Shown: piece by piece, positions 53,847 to 62,709 of the stretch | Position numbering within the stretch: position 1 is the first letter of the stretch | Layout: every line of letters begins with the position of its first letter | DNA from: Paenibacillus sp. FSL W8-0426 | GTDB lineage: Bacteria; Bacillota; Bacilli; Paenibacillales; Paenibacillaceae | Direction of reading: 5' to 3' | DNA: 64,000 bases | NCBI RefSeq assembly: GCF_037969725.1 | Contig: NZ_CP150203.1 | Coordinates: forward strand, 5,934,501-5,998,500 | The notes under the pieces: generated by a model | The model's input: the letters and a program-made list of their open reading frames with translations, nothing else | Told to the model about the DNA's origin: nothing | Database searches by the model: none | Program-made: the position numbers and the translations under genes

Positions 53847-54779
53847 CTAACCGCCCTGCAAGCAAACGGAAAATACGGTTTCCTCATACGGAACGCTGTG
53901 CAAACCGATGCTTCCGCCCATGCGCTCCACAAGCCGTTTGGTGATGGTCAAGCCGAGACCGCTTCCCTGATAGAGCCGGTTTCGGGAATCTTCCAGCGTG
54001 TACATTCGCTCAAATACGTGATCGTGCTCCCGTTCGGGAATGCCTCTTCCCTGATCGCGGACGCTGATAACGACCGTTCCGTTTTCCTGCTTATCGACCG
54101 ACAGACCGAGCACTTTGCCGTCTGCCCCGTATTTCATGGCATTGGTCACGAGATTATCGAGCACACGTTCAAGGGCCTCTTCGTTGGCTCTGACGAACAC
54201 GTCCTCATCGGGAATGGACAGCTCGACCTGTATTTCCAAGTTCGTCAACAACTCGTAAAACGAAAGCACCTTCAATCGGCACAGCTCGCTGGCATTGACC
54301 CGGTCCATAGTCAACTCCACATCCCCCGACTCCAGCTTGGCCAGGTTAAAAAAGGAAAGAATCAGGCGCAGCACCTCTTGCGTTTTGTCATGCAGCTTGG
54401 CGGTCATCGCCGCCCGTTCGGCTTCGGTAAGCTCCGTACGGTGAAGCAGCGTTTCGCTGTAACCGAGCACAACGGTAAGAGGCGTTTTCAAATCATGCGA
54501 AATGTTGGAGAGCATATGGCGTATTTCCTTTTCCTGATTGGCATAACGCGCGCCTGTCCGGTGTGCGTGGTCCAGCAGCAAGTTGACGTCGGTCAGAATT
54601 TGCCTGATCTGAGGGTCGCTGCTGAACAGCAGCACCCTCTCGTAACTGCCTTCGTTAAGAATGGATGCCACTTTGTCGTGGATGTAGGTTAACTGCCGAG
54701 ATCGTTGATGAAGTTTGGTCGCCAAGATCGCAACGACCAGAACCAGAACGGCGCTGAAGCCGCATACCACCCAGATCAC
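53847..54779 (-). CDS. Sensor histidine kinase with a single N-terminal helix
   Basis: 310-aa kinase. Only one membrane helix is seen (about residues 2-20), with almost no extracellular part, then a short linker, HisKA box MLSNISHDLKTPLTVVLGY, and ATPase motifs NAMKYG, DQGRGI and GSGLGLTITKRL. The start is a GTG at 54779 overlapping the response regulator stop in GTGA, with GGAGG upstream. It belongs with the BcrAB-like transporter that follows; it lacks the two-helix BceS layout. Confidence 0.9.
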   Translation of the reverse strand: MIWVVCGFSAVLVLVVAILATKLHQRSRQLTYIHDKVASILNEGSYERVLLFSSDPQIRQILTDVNLLLDHAHRTGARYANQEKEIRHMLSNISHDLKTPLTVVLGYSETLLHRTELTEAERAAMTAKLHDKTQEVLRLILSFFNLAKLESGDVELTMDRVNASELCRLKVLSFYELLTNLEIQVELSIPDEDVFVRANEEALERVLDNLVTNAMKYGADGKVLGLSVDKQENGTVVISVRDQGRGIPEREHDHVFERMYTLEDSRNRLYQGSGLGLTITKRLVERMGGSIGLHSVPYEETVFSVCLQGG

Positions 54780-55501
54780 CCCTGCCCCACCTCCAGTTTG
54801 TATCCGATGCCCCACAGCGTTTTAATATATTGGGGCTCAGACGGGTCGGCCTCTACCTTCTCCCGCAAACGGCGCATGTGCACATTGATGATATTTTCAT
54901 CGCCATAGTACATGTCCTCCCACACCGAAGCGTAGATTTGAGCCTTTGTATACACTTTGCCCGGATGGGCAGCGAGCAGTTTCAAAATGCCGAATTCCTT
55001 GGATGTCAGCTTTACAGGTATGCCGTCGCGTTCTACTTCATACGTTTCCAGATCAATGACAAGCCCGCCGATGGAAATGCGTTCCGATTTTGATTTTTCG
55101 GTTGCGGCCGGCGCCTGCGCTCCGGCATAGTTGGCCCGGCGAATCGCCGCTTTGATCCGGGCAGTCAGTTCGATAAGCGAAAACGGCTTCGCCACATAAT
55201 CGTCAGCGCCGAATCCCAAACCAAGCGCCTTGTCCACGTCTCCATCCTTGGCAGATAAAATCAACACGGGTACCAAACTAACGGCGCGGATGGCCTGAAG
55301 AACATCCATCCCGTTTTGATGCGGCAGCATGAGGTCAAGAATGACCAGATCGAAATCCTTCTGCCGATCCATAAACAACTTCTCCGCCTCCAGTCCGTCA
55401 TATGCATAGTGCACCTCATAGCCCTCATTTTCCAAATAAGGTCCCACCATCTCGCTAATCGAGCGATCATCCTCTACTAGCAGCAATCGATAAGCCGGCA
55501 C
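54776..55501 (-). CDS. OmpR-family response regulator of the BcrAB-like module
   Basis: 241-aa regulator. The receiver has VEDD acidic pocket, phospho-acceptor Asp in LVILDLMLPHQNGM and Lys in DDYVAKPFSL. A 25-residue Ala/Ser-rich linker leads to a winged helix with LTSKEFGILKLLAAHPGKVYTKAQIY and VHMRRLREKVE. Start is GTG 55501 with GGGGGGA upstream. It is first in the order regulator-kinase-ATPase-permease. Confidence 0.92.
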   Translation of the reverse strand: MPAYRLLLVEDDRSISEMVGPYLENEGYEVHYAYDGLEAEKLFMDRQKDFDLVILDLMLPHQNGMDVLQAIRAVSLVPVLILSAKDGDVDKALGLGFGADDYVAKPFSLIELTARIKAAIRRANYAGAQAPAATEKSKSERISIGGLVIDLETYEVERDGIPVKLTSKEFGILKLLAAHPGKVYTKAQIYASVWEDMYYGDENIINVHMRRLREKVEADPSEPQYIKTLWGIGYKLEVGQG

Positions 55502-55614
55502 AAAATCCCCCCAACAAACGTTTTCTCTAATTACCGCACAGTTTGCGAAAATTGGCAATGAACGGCTGCATCACAACATCAGCATATCGATTCTGCTCTC
55601 CAGAATAAAGACGC

Positions 55615-55657
55615 AAAAACCCGGGGCACGCTTGTCGGGAAGCGATTCACCGGGTTT
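55615..55657 (-). terminator. Terminator of degV
   Basis: In the minus transcript AAACCCGG/CCGGGTTT enclose an inner CGCTT/AAGCG stem, followed by five T. Confidence 0.85.
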
Positions 55658-55691
55658 AAATCGGATACTTCATATCGTTAATCTTTATGCA

Positions 55692-56534
55692 CTATGCCTT
55701 TTCGCTGCGAATCCAGCACATGCCGATGGTTCCCGCACCTGCATGGATGCCTACAACGGAGATGAACGGCATGATCTCGGTTTTCAGTTTGGGCAGAAGG
55801 GACGCGATCTGCTGTTTGATGGACAGTGCTTCCTCGTGATTATCGGCATGCATGATGCAAACATGCTTTATTTTCTCCATATCCAGTTTGAGCACGTCCA
55901 GAATGCGCTGCTTGGCGCGTTTGAATGTACGGATTTTATCGTTGACCACCACTTTGCCTTCCTCAAAGCGCAGCAGCAGATGAATCTTGAGCAGCTGGCT
56001 GAGGAGCAATTGCGTTCCGGATACCCTTCCGCTTCGATGAAGCTGTTGCAGGCTGGCCGGAATGATATAAAAAGACATTTGTTCGATCATGCCTTCGATG
56101 TGCGATTTGATCTCGGAGGCGGTGCAGCCTTTTTTCTGCAATTCCAGTCCGGCCAAAATCATTTCCCGAAGAGGGTACGCCCCTGCCATGGAGTCAATTG
56201 CAGTCACCTCCACTTCCGCAATTTCCGCCGCTTGCATCGATGTGTTCAGCGTTCCGCTAAGGCCGGTTGAGCAATGTATGGCGATGATTTCGTCATACTC
56301 CCCCTTTAACGATTCATATAAGGCAACGAATTCGCCTATGGGCGGCTGTGACGTGCTAGCCCGGGAAGCTCCGGCGAGCTTTTCGTAAAACTGCTCCGGC
56401 GATAGTTCCTCCGTCTCGCGGAAACATTCTTCTCCAAATACGATGCGCAGCGGCACAATATACACGTGGTTTTGCCGTGCGAAAGCGGGTTCGAGCGTGC
56501 TTGTGCTGTCGGTGACCCATGCAATTTTCTTCAT
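55692..56534 (-). CDS. DegV-family fatty-acid-binding protein
   Basis: 280-aa DegV protein. These bind fatty acids and in some species (FakB) present them to FakA kinase. Family motifs VTDSTSTL (residues 6-13), STSQPPIGEF, HCSTGLSGT with the lipid headgroup Ser, and HRSGRVSG are visible. The ATG at 56534 follows AGAAGGA; an extension to 56588 is rejected. It is monocistronic with a terminator. No fakA homologue is in the window. Confidence 0.9.
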   Translation of the reverse strand: MKKIAWVTDSTSTLEPAFARQNHVYIVPLRIVFGEECFRETEELSPEQFYEKLAGASRASTSQPPIGEFVALYESLKGEYDEIIAIHCSTGLSGTLNTSMQAAEIAEVEVTAIDSMAGAYPLREMILAGLELQKKGCTASEIKSHIEGMIEQMSFYIIPASLQQLHRSGRVSGTQLLLSQLLKIHLLLRFEEGKVVVNDKIRTFKRAKQRILDVLKLDMEKIKHVCIMHADNHEEALSIKQQIASLLPKLKTEIMPFISVVGIHAGAGTIGMCWIRSEKA

Positions 56535-56838
56535 GACATCCTTCTCTCTTGCCGGATTGGTGATCCTGCATTTTTTCTCCAATGACATGCCCGGCTTGTT
56601 ATTTTTGGGGGTTAATCATTCATGGTGTAAACGATTACGGCCATACCCTTCCAGTATATAAGAACAGACCTGCCGCTGTCTTGCCGGCCATCGCGGAAGC
56701 GCTTCATAAATACCGTATTTTTCTAAAAAAATGTCTTGCTCGTGAAGGAATAAATTGGTATGATATTGTCCTTCTCTCTTTTTCGCCTTGACTGAAGTGA
56801 ACGGAAACGCCGTTCAATACACTTATCGGAGGTGTCAC
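56535..56838. other. Divergent intergenic region between degV and the ABC-2 operon
   Basis: 304 bp without a gene, holding upstream signals of degV and a strong plus-strand promoter for the exporter operon. Nothing else is recognised. Confidence 0.5.
56736..56764 (+). promoter_or_regulatory. Promoter of the ABC-2 exporter operon (TTGCTC-17-TATGAT)
   Basis: TTGCTC (56736-56741) and TATGAT (56759-56764) with 17-base spacing, 75 bases before the first gene. Confidence 0.7.
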
Positions 56839-57615
56839 ATGCTTTATCTTACGTTGGCTTCCAAAGCCTACGCCCGAAATTTGCAATACCGCGGGGCCCA
56901 CATGGTTCACAACCTGGCAAGCGCCATGTTTGGGTACATGTATGCCTGCCTCTGGATCGGGATCGGGGCCGATCATTCACTCGGGGAATACGGGACACAG
57001 GGGATGGTCAGTTACATTGCGTTTACGCAAGCTTCCCTCTGGATCTCGGGTTTCATGACTCAAGGCCTCGGCATACCGGCTGCGGTCAGGACAGGCCAGA
57101 TTGCGCTCGACCTGATGCGACCGGTTCACCTGTTCACCCAATTGGTGGCTCGGGAATGGGGCCAAATCGCCTACCAGTTTTTGTACAAAAGCATCCCCAT
57201 CTACCTGCTCTTCACCATTGTTTTCTCCCTGTCATGGCCTTCACAGGCCGAAACCCTGTTTACTGCAGCAATGGCTCTCGCCGGTGCGTCCTACCTGTCG
57301 ATCTGCATGAATTACCTGATCGGGGCCACCGCGTTGTGGACGACCGAATCATCGTGGCTGCAATGGGGCAACCATGCCATGATCAATCTGCTGGCCGGAT
57401 TTTTCATCCCGCTGGAATGGCTGCCGGACTGGCTGGAACGTGTTGCATGGCTGTCGCCTTATCCTTATTTGTTATATGTACCCACCCGAATCTATCTGGG
57501 CTATGAAACCGGCTCCCTGCTCTGGGGAACCTTGTTTTGGTGCGTACTTATGACCGGGTCCTGTCTGCTTGCCACCCATTTGCTGCGGCGCAAGGTGGAG
57601 GTGCAAGGCGGATGA
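56839..57615 (+). CDS. ABC-2 type exporter permease (ABC2_membrane_6-like), first subunit
   Basis: 258-aa membrane protein with six helices. The N-terminus YLTLASKAYARNLQYRGAHMVHNL and the LMRPVHLFTQLVAREWGQ loop are typical of the PF06182-like (former DUF990) ABC-2 permeases that occur in pairs beside one ATPase. ATG 56839 follows GGAGGT at 7 bases. It overlaps the second permease by 4 bp (ATGA). The exported substrate is unknown. Confidence 0.88.
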   Translation: MLYLTLASKAYARNLQYRGAHMVHNLASAMFGYMYACLWIGIGADHSLGEYGTQGMVSYIAFTQASLWISGFMTQGLGIPAAVRTGQIALDLMRPVHLFTQLVAREWGQIAYQFLYKSIPIYLLFTIVFSLSWPSQAETLFTAAMALAGASYLSICMNYLIGATALWTTESSWLQWGNHAMINLLAGFFIPLEWLPDWLERVAWLSPYPYLLYVPTRIYLGYETGSLLWGTLFWCVLMTGSCLLATHLLRRKVEVQGG

Positions 57616-58412
57616 AAAAGACATCCTGGTTTTCGTTATATACCATGCTCATTCGGGCAAGCATCCGCAGCCGGATGCAGTACAAATTCAACTTCATCCT
57701 CGCTTCTGTCCTGGCCGCGCTGATTCAAATCTGCGAATTTCTCATGGTCGCCCTTGTCCTGCACAAATTCGGTGCTATTCGCGGCTGGTCGCTGCATGAA
57801 ATCGGATATCTGTTCGCCATGATGACGCTGTCCAAAACGCTCTACCGCTCCTTCGCAAACGAAGTGCATCACCTGGAAAAATACCTGGTCGGCGGCGAAT
57901 TAGACCAGCTGTTAACCCGGCCCATGCCCGTTCTCCTGGCGCTGCTTCCGCAAAACTTTCGCATTATGGCCGGCGAGGTGCTGCAGGGCGGTTTCATTCT
58001 GTGCTGGTCGCTCGCCGGCATGATGCAAAACGGACAGATTGGATGGACGGCCATCCCGCTATCTTTGCTCATGATCGTTACCGGGGCCGTGATCCTGTTT
58101 TCCATCGGTCTGGCGACCGCCACCCTTGGATTCTGGACGACACGCATCGAGGAACTGCAAACGATTACCGAGGATGCCGCACGTACGGCGGCGCAATACC
58201 CGCTGACGTTGTATCCCAAATGGATGTCAGGCTTCCTGCTGACGGTCATTCCCGTCGGTTTCGTCAATTACATTCCTTCGCTCTATCTGTTGCGGGGACA
58301 AGGAGGAGCGTGGGTATTGGCCGCTGTCGCTGCCGTTGCCGCAATCTGTCTGGCTGCCAGCCTCCGCTTCTGGAAATTCGGCATGACCAAATACCAAAGC
58401 ACGGGAAGTTAA
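57612..58412 (+). CDS. ABC-2 type exporter permease, second subunit
   Basis: 266-aa membrane protein with about six helices, starting MKKTSWFSLYTMLIRASIRSRM and containing the KYLVGGELDQLLTRPMPVL loop equivalent to that of the first permease. The start at 57612 overlaps the upstream stop, and GTGGAGG lies before it. The two unequal permeases probably form a heterodimer with the ATPase encoded next. Confidence 0.88.
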   Translation: MKKTSWFSLYTMLIRASIRSRMQYKFNFILASVLAALIQICEFLMVALVLHKFGAIRGWSLHEIGYLFAMMTLSKTLYRSFANEVHHLEKYLVGGELDQLLTRPMPVLLALLPQNFRIMAGEVLQGGFILCWSLAGMMQNGQIGWTAIPLSLLMIVTGAVILFSIGLATATLGFWTTRIEELQTITEDAARTAAQYPLTLYPKWMSGFLLTVIPVGFVNYIPSLYLLRGQGGAWVLAAVAAVAAICLAASLRFWKFGMTKYQSTGS

Positions 58413-58427
58413 AGGAGGACATCTGCC

Positions 58428-59402
58428 ATGAACATGATTACGGCAAACCAGTTGCAAAAGGAGTTTCGAACGCCAGTCGTGAGCGAAGGCCGCTTCTCCG
58501 GCTTGCGCACCCTGTTTTCAAGACAGTATCGCACCAAAGAGGCTGTCCGGGATATCAGCTTTGAGATCGCCCAAGGCGAATTTGTAGGGTATATCGGGCC
58601 CAACGGTGCAGGCAAATCCACCACAATCAAAATGCTGACAGGCATTCTTCACCCCACATCGGGGGAAGTTTTGCTGGCAGGCATGAACCCTCATCGCGAG
58701 CGCCGCAAAAGCGTGCGTCGCCTCGGCGTTGTATTCGGTCAGCGCAGCCAGCTCTGGTGGGACCTGCCGGTGAAGGATTCATACGACATTTTGGCTGAAA
58801 TGTACGGGGTTCGTGCTTCCGACAAAAAACGGCGGCTGGACCAGTTCGCGGATCTGCTGGATCTGGAATCTTTCTGGGCTACGCCGGTCCGCAAGCTATC
58901 ACTCGGACAACGCATGCGGGCCGATCTGGCCGCCTCCATGCTGCATGATCCGGAGCTGCTGTTTCTCGATGAACCCACCATTGGGCTCGACGTCAACGCC
59001 AAACGAAATATCCGTCAGTTTCTGAAAACATTGAATGAAGAATTCGGCAAAACAATACTGCTCACCACCCACGATATGGATGATATTGAGCAGCTGTGCA
59101 GCCGTGTCATGGTCATCAACCACGGCCAGCTTACGTATGACGGCAGCATTCCGGCACTGCGTGACACGATTGGCCTGCCTACGCTGATTCAAGTCACCTA
59201 TCGCAATGGGTTCCGCAGGCCGCATACGTTACCTGCTTCGATTCACATCGCCAATGTGGAGGAACGGGTTGTCACGGTGGAAGTCAATCGGAAGGAATGG
59301 CGCACGATGGATATTCTGAAACAGCTGGAGCAATGGGGAGAGATTGAGGACGTCGAGATGAAGGAACCCGACTTCGAAGACGTAATCCATCGCGTGTACT
59401 GA
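58428..59402 (+). CDS. ABC-2 exporter ATP-binding protein
   Basis: 324-aa ATPase with Walker A GPNGAGKST near residues 63-71, signature LSLGQRMR, Walker B LLFLDEPT, H-loop in LTTHDMDDIEQL, and a ~90-residue C-terminal extension. GIVVFGQRSQLWWDLP-like GVVFGQRSQLWWDLPV is typical of ATPases partnered with ABC2_membrane_6 permeases. AAAGGAGG precedes the ATG, 15 bp behind the second permease. Confidence 0.93.
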   Translation: MNMITANQLQKEFRTPVVSEGRFSGLRTLFSRQYRTKEAVRDISFEIAQGEFVGYIGPNGAGKSTTIKMLTGILHPTSGEVLLAGMNPHRERRKSVRRLGVVFGQRSQLWWDLPVKDSYDILAEMYGVRASDKKRRLDQFADLLDLESFWATPVRKLSLGQRMRADLAASMLHDPELLFLDEPTIGLDVNAKRNIRQFLKTLNEEFGKTILLTTHDMDDIEQLCSRVMVINHGQLTYDGSIPALRDTIGLPTLIQVTYRNGFRRPHTLPASIHIANVEERVVTVEVNRKEWRTMDILKQLEQWGEIEDVEMKEPDFEDVIHRVY

Positions 59403-59521
59403 GCTATATCACAAGCGTTGTTCGGCGGAAGCCCGATCTGGTCAAATTAGGCTTCTGCCTGTTCATTTGCCGTTTCGAACATGGGGGACATGACGTACTG
59501 TAGTAGTGGAGGTGAAGCGTC

Positions 59522-60199
59522 ATGTTGGTCACAAAACATAGACTTGCGGCATCTACCCCCTATGCCACTCCCTACTATATGGTTAGAGCAGCCAGGCCGG
59601 GGCCGGTCATGATGATTACTGCAGGCATTCATGGAAATGAAACGGCGAGCATGACGGCCGCGCAGAAACTGGTAAACGATTGCGATACGGAAAGCGATTA
59701 CATTCGGCGCGGGTTGTTGATTGTCGTTCCACGGGTGAACCAACAGGCATACAGTCGCAAAATCCGCGGCAAACCGGACATGAATCGCACCTTTCCGCGA
59801 AAAAAATCAGGCAAAGCGACTCATCCACTCGCTTCAGCGCTATTCAAGCTTGCTTTGAAACATCACCCGGACTGGTGGCTTGACCTGCATGAAGCGAATG
59901 GATTATCCCAATTAAGCCGAAACGTGCTTGGACAGACACTCATCACCAATCCAGGAAGCAGCGCAATTCCTGCCTGCAGAAGGGCGATTCAGCGAATAAA
60001 CCGGACCATTCCCAGACGTGATCTGCATTTCAACTTAAAGCAGCACGAATTGCCGGGGTCTGCCCGTACCGCAGCAAACCTGGTCCTTCAGGCACGTTCC
60101 GTGACCGTTGAAACGTGCTGGAGTCTGAAACGTTCGGATCGTATCCAATATCAGTCGGAAATGCTGCATCACTTCCTTAAGGAAGCTCGCATGATTTAA
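59522..60199 (+). CDS. Small M14/AstE-aspartoacylase-type zinc hydrolase
   Basis: 225-aa zinc hydrolase. Metal ligands His37 and Glu40 (GIHGNETA) and His123 (LDLHEAN), the arginine of PDMNRTFP, and a C-terminal catalytic Glu197 (VETCW) follow the M14 succinylglutamate desuccinylase/aspartoacylase layout. There is no signal peptide. It is short for the family and lacks the usual C-terminal beta domain. GTGGAGGTG precedes the ATG. It is 119 bp behind the exporter ATPase and might share its transcript; substrate unknown. Confidence 0.82.
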   Translation: MLVTKHRLAASTPYATPYYMVRAARPGPVMMITAGIHGNETASMTAAQKLVNDCDTESDYIRRGLLIVVPRVNQQAYSRKIRGKPDMNRTFPRKKSGKATHPLASALFKLALKHHPDWWLDLHEANGLSQLSRNVLGQTLITNPGSSAIPACRRAIQRINRTIPRRDLHFNLKQHELPGSARTAANLVLQARSVTVETCWSLKRSDRIQYQSEMLHHFLKEARMI

Positions 60200-60250
60200 A
60201 TCTAAGCATGGCGAAACCGCTGCGCTTTAGCGTAACGTTTGTTCAACGAT

Positions 60251-60291
60251 AAAACCACCGTCTCCATAACTATGGAAAGCGGTGGTTTTTT
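60251..60291. terminator. Bidirectional terminator between the M14 gene and GH32
   Basis: AAAACCACCG (60251-60260) pairs with CGGTGGTTTT (60280-60289) with an inner CTCCAT/ATGGA stem; T runs on both strands serve the convergent genes. Confidence 0.9.
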
Positions 60292-60310
60292 GAATACATG
60301 CGATACCTAT

Positions 60311-61837
60311 TTAGATATTGAACTCCAGATTCCATTTGCAAAGCTCTATTTGCATGCAGGGTCCGACCGAGAAAGCCGAGATGCCTGTGGCATCCGGACC
60401 AGGATAGATGCGCGCCGTCATCACCTGCTCTCCCCCCTGAATAAATACTTCAACCGAAGAGACGTCCACAAAAATTCGCAATTCCAATCGCCCCTGCTGC
60501 AATTCAACCTGCGTTGCCCGTTCTCCACCTGGGCCGCTTCCAGCTCGATCCCGATTAAGGGAAAGCCTCTGCCGTTCCACATCATACGAAATAACCGTTT
60601 CCTGTCCGTGGCCTGTGCGCAGCTTTAATCCAAACTGCTCGGCTTGCCCGGCTTCAAACACAGCATGCAGTTCGTAACAATTCCCATGCATGCCTGGATC
60701 ACATGTCCCATCCAGCGAGGTACGGTACTGCTCCATGCCTTCTGCACGATAACGCGTAAGCTCCGCGACGGGCATAAAATGCAATCGATCGCCCTTCAAG
60801 ACAAGCTCGCGCGGCAAGGTCATTGCTCCAGCCCATCCGTGCCCTTGCTGCGTGGGTATATCCGTCTCCCAAGTTTCCATCCAAGCCATCATAATCCGGC
60901 GTCCTTGCTCATCCACCATCGTTTGGGGGGCGTAGAAATCAAACCCGCAATCCAGCGGATGGTATTGTTCATAGTCAAGCACGCCTCGTTCCACATCGAG
61001 GGAACCAACCATATATACTGTGGAATGCAAATTCCGATAGTTGTCCATCTGGGCCGGCATCCGCTGAGGTGACATGATTAGGACGTCCTTGCCACCAAGG
61101 GAAAACAGGTCGGGACATTCCCAATTGTCCCCAAGCGTTCCATCACTTTGCGCCAAAACGTTCACATAGCTCCATGTCTCGAGATCGTCAGAACGGTACA
61201 GCAGAATGACTCCCTGCCCTGCCCCATCATTCGAGCCCAATACGCAATAATAGCTGGCATCGCGCATAAACACCTTCGGGTCCCGGAAATCCTTGGAGCT
61301 GGTATGCTGCGGAATTTGATCCACACGGATGACCGGGTTCAGCGGGCTTTTGACGAAATCAATGCCATTGTCCGATACAGCCAGATTTTGCGTTTGGATA
61401 TAATCGTTCTCTTTGTCGGGTCCAGTTACGACATGTCCGGTATACAGGAGCACCAAATTCCCATCCTTCACAATGGCGCTTCCAGAGAAGCACCCTCCGC
61501 TGTCGTATGTCTGATCCGGAGCGAGCGCAATCGGCAGATAGGACCACTTCACCAGATCCTTACTTACGGCATGTCCCCAATGCATCGGCCCCCATACTGG
61601 CGAATATGGGTAATGCTGATAGAAAACATGATAGAACCCGTTGTAATAGATCATCCCGTTAGGATCGTTCATCCACCCTGCTTCGGGCATCAAATGATAA
61701 TTGAGCCGGTATGTTGGGTCGATATGGCTGCGCTGGTCCGCAATATATCCATCGGCTTTCTCCCGCGTGTACCTCGGTTGTTCGTTCGCCTGCAATGGGC
61801 CAGCCCACGCTTTCTTTTCAGATGATTCCTGATTCAT
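60311..61837 (-). CDS. GH32 sucrose-6-phosphate hydrolase/fructanase-type enzyme
   Basis: 508-aa family 32 beta-fructosidase. The five-blade propeller has nucleophile Asp58 in WMNDPNG, transition-state stabiliser FRDPK near residue 195 and acid/base WECPD near 248; a C-terminal beta-sandwich follows with VDVSSVEVFIQGG. No signal peptide, so it acts in the cytoplasm on imported sucrose or fructo-oligosaccharides. It lies behind two ABC permease genes rather than a PTS, so unphosphorylated substrates are more likely. AGGAG precedes the ATG. Confidence 0.93.
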   Translation of the reverse strand: MNQESSEKKAWAGPLQANEQPRYTREKADGYIADQRSHIDPTYRLNYHLMPEAGWMNDPNGMIYYNGFYHVFYQHYPYSPVWGPMHWGHAVSKDLVKWSYLPIALAPDQTYDSGGCFSGSAIVKDGNLVLLYTGHVVTGPDKENDYIQTQNLAVSDNGIDFVKSPLNPVIRVDQIPQHTSSKDFRDPKVFMRDASYYCVLGSNDGAGQGVILLYRSDDLETWSYVNVLAQSDGTLGDNWECPDLFSLGGKDVLIMSPQRMPAQMDNYRNLHSTVYMVGSLDVERGVLDYEQYHPLDCGFDFYAPQTMVDEQGRRIMMAWMETWETDIPTQQGHGWAGAMTLPRELVLKGDRLHFMPVAELTRYRAEGMEQYRTSLDGTCDPGMHGNCYELHAVFEAGQAEQFGLKLRTGHGQETVISYDVERQRLSLNRDRAGSGPGGERATQVELQQGRLELRIFVDVSSVEVFIQGGEQVMTARIYPGPDATGISAFSVGPCMQIELCKWNLEFNI

Positions 61838-61881
61838 TAGCCTTCCACTCCTGTCTCTCTATGTGTATCAACAGATCATCG

Positions 61882-62709
61882 TTATTTGATGGAGCCTTGC
61901 ATTACTCCTTGAATGATATACTTTTGGGCAAACATATACACGAGCAGCACGGGCAGCAGCGTCAGCACCAAACCAGCCATCAGTGGCCCGTAATCGACCG
62001 TGTAGGTGCCATAGAAGTAAAACGTAGACAACGGCAGCGTCCGCTGCTCGGATGAAGTCAGCACCAGGGACGGAAGCAAAAAGTCATTCCATATCCATAA
62101 CACATTCAGCACCGTAATCGTCACGCTCGTTGGTAAAAGCACCGGCAGTACGATTTTGAAAAACGTTTGAATCCTGCCGCAGCCATCCATTAACGCCGCC
62201 TCTTCCAATTCGAGAGGGATGCTTTTGATGAAACCGTGATAGATGAAAACCGCCAGCGGGCTGCCAAAACCGATATACATGTAAATGAGGGACCATTTGT
62301 TATCCAGCAGGTTAAGCGAACCGTAAATTTTCACCAAGGGGATCATAATCGCCTGGAAAGGGATAATCATCGCAGAAACCATCAGAAAAAAAAGGTACTG
62401 GTTAAGCCGGCTTTTATGCCGAACGAAGTAATGCGCCGTCATTGCCGCGAGCAGGGCAATCAGCACCACTGCGGTTATCGTGATCAGCAGCGAGTTCCCG
62501 AATGCGGATACATAACCCATTTTAGTGAAAGCACTTACATAGTTATCCCATCGAAAGGCGGACGGCAATCCCAGCGGATCGGACGTAATGACCTGGTTTT
62601 CCTTGAACGAATTGATGATCAGCAGCAAAAAAGGAAACACAAACAGAACAACGGCGATCACTAATACTAGAAATTTGCTCCAGGAGATGATGCGTGATTG
62701 TCCTGCCAT
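61882..62709 (-). CDS. Carbohydrate ABC transporter permease (MalG-type)
   Basis: 275-aa permease with six helices and EAA loop EEAALMDGCGRIQTFFKIVLP. C-terminus ends KYIIQGVMQGSIK, typical of the MsmG/MalG group. Its ATG overlaps the stop of the partner permease (TAATG). With GH32 downstream, it probably imports sucrose, raffinose-family or fructo-oligosaccharides. No ATPase gene is present in the visible part. Confidence 0.93.
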   Translation of the reverse strand: MAGQSRIISWSKFLVLVIAVVLFVFPFLLLIINSFKENQVITSDPLGLPSAFRWDNYVSAFTKMGYVSAFGNSLLITITAVVLIALLAAMTAHYFVRHKSRLNQYLFFLMVSAMIIPFQAIMIPLVKIYGSLNLLDNKWSLIYMYIGFGSPLAVFIYHGFIKSIPLELEEAALMDGCGRIQTFFKIVLPVLLPTSVTITVLNVLWIWNDFLLPSLVLTSSEQRTLPLSTFYFYGTYTVDYGPLMAGLVLTLLPVLLVYMFAQKYIIQGVMQGSIK

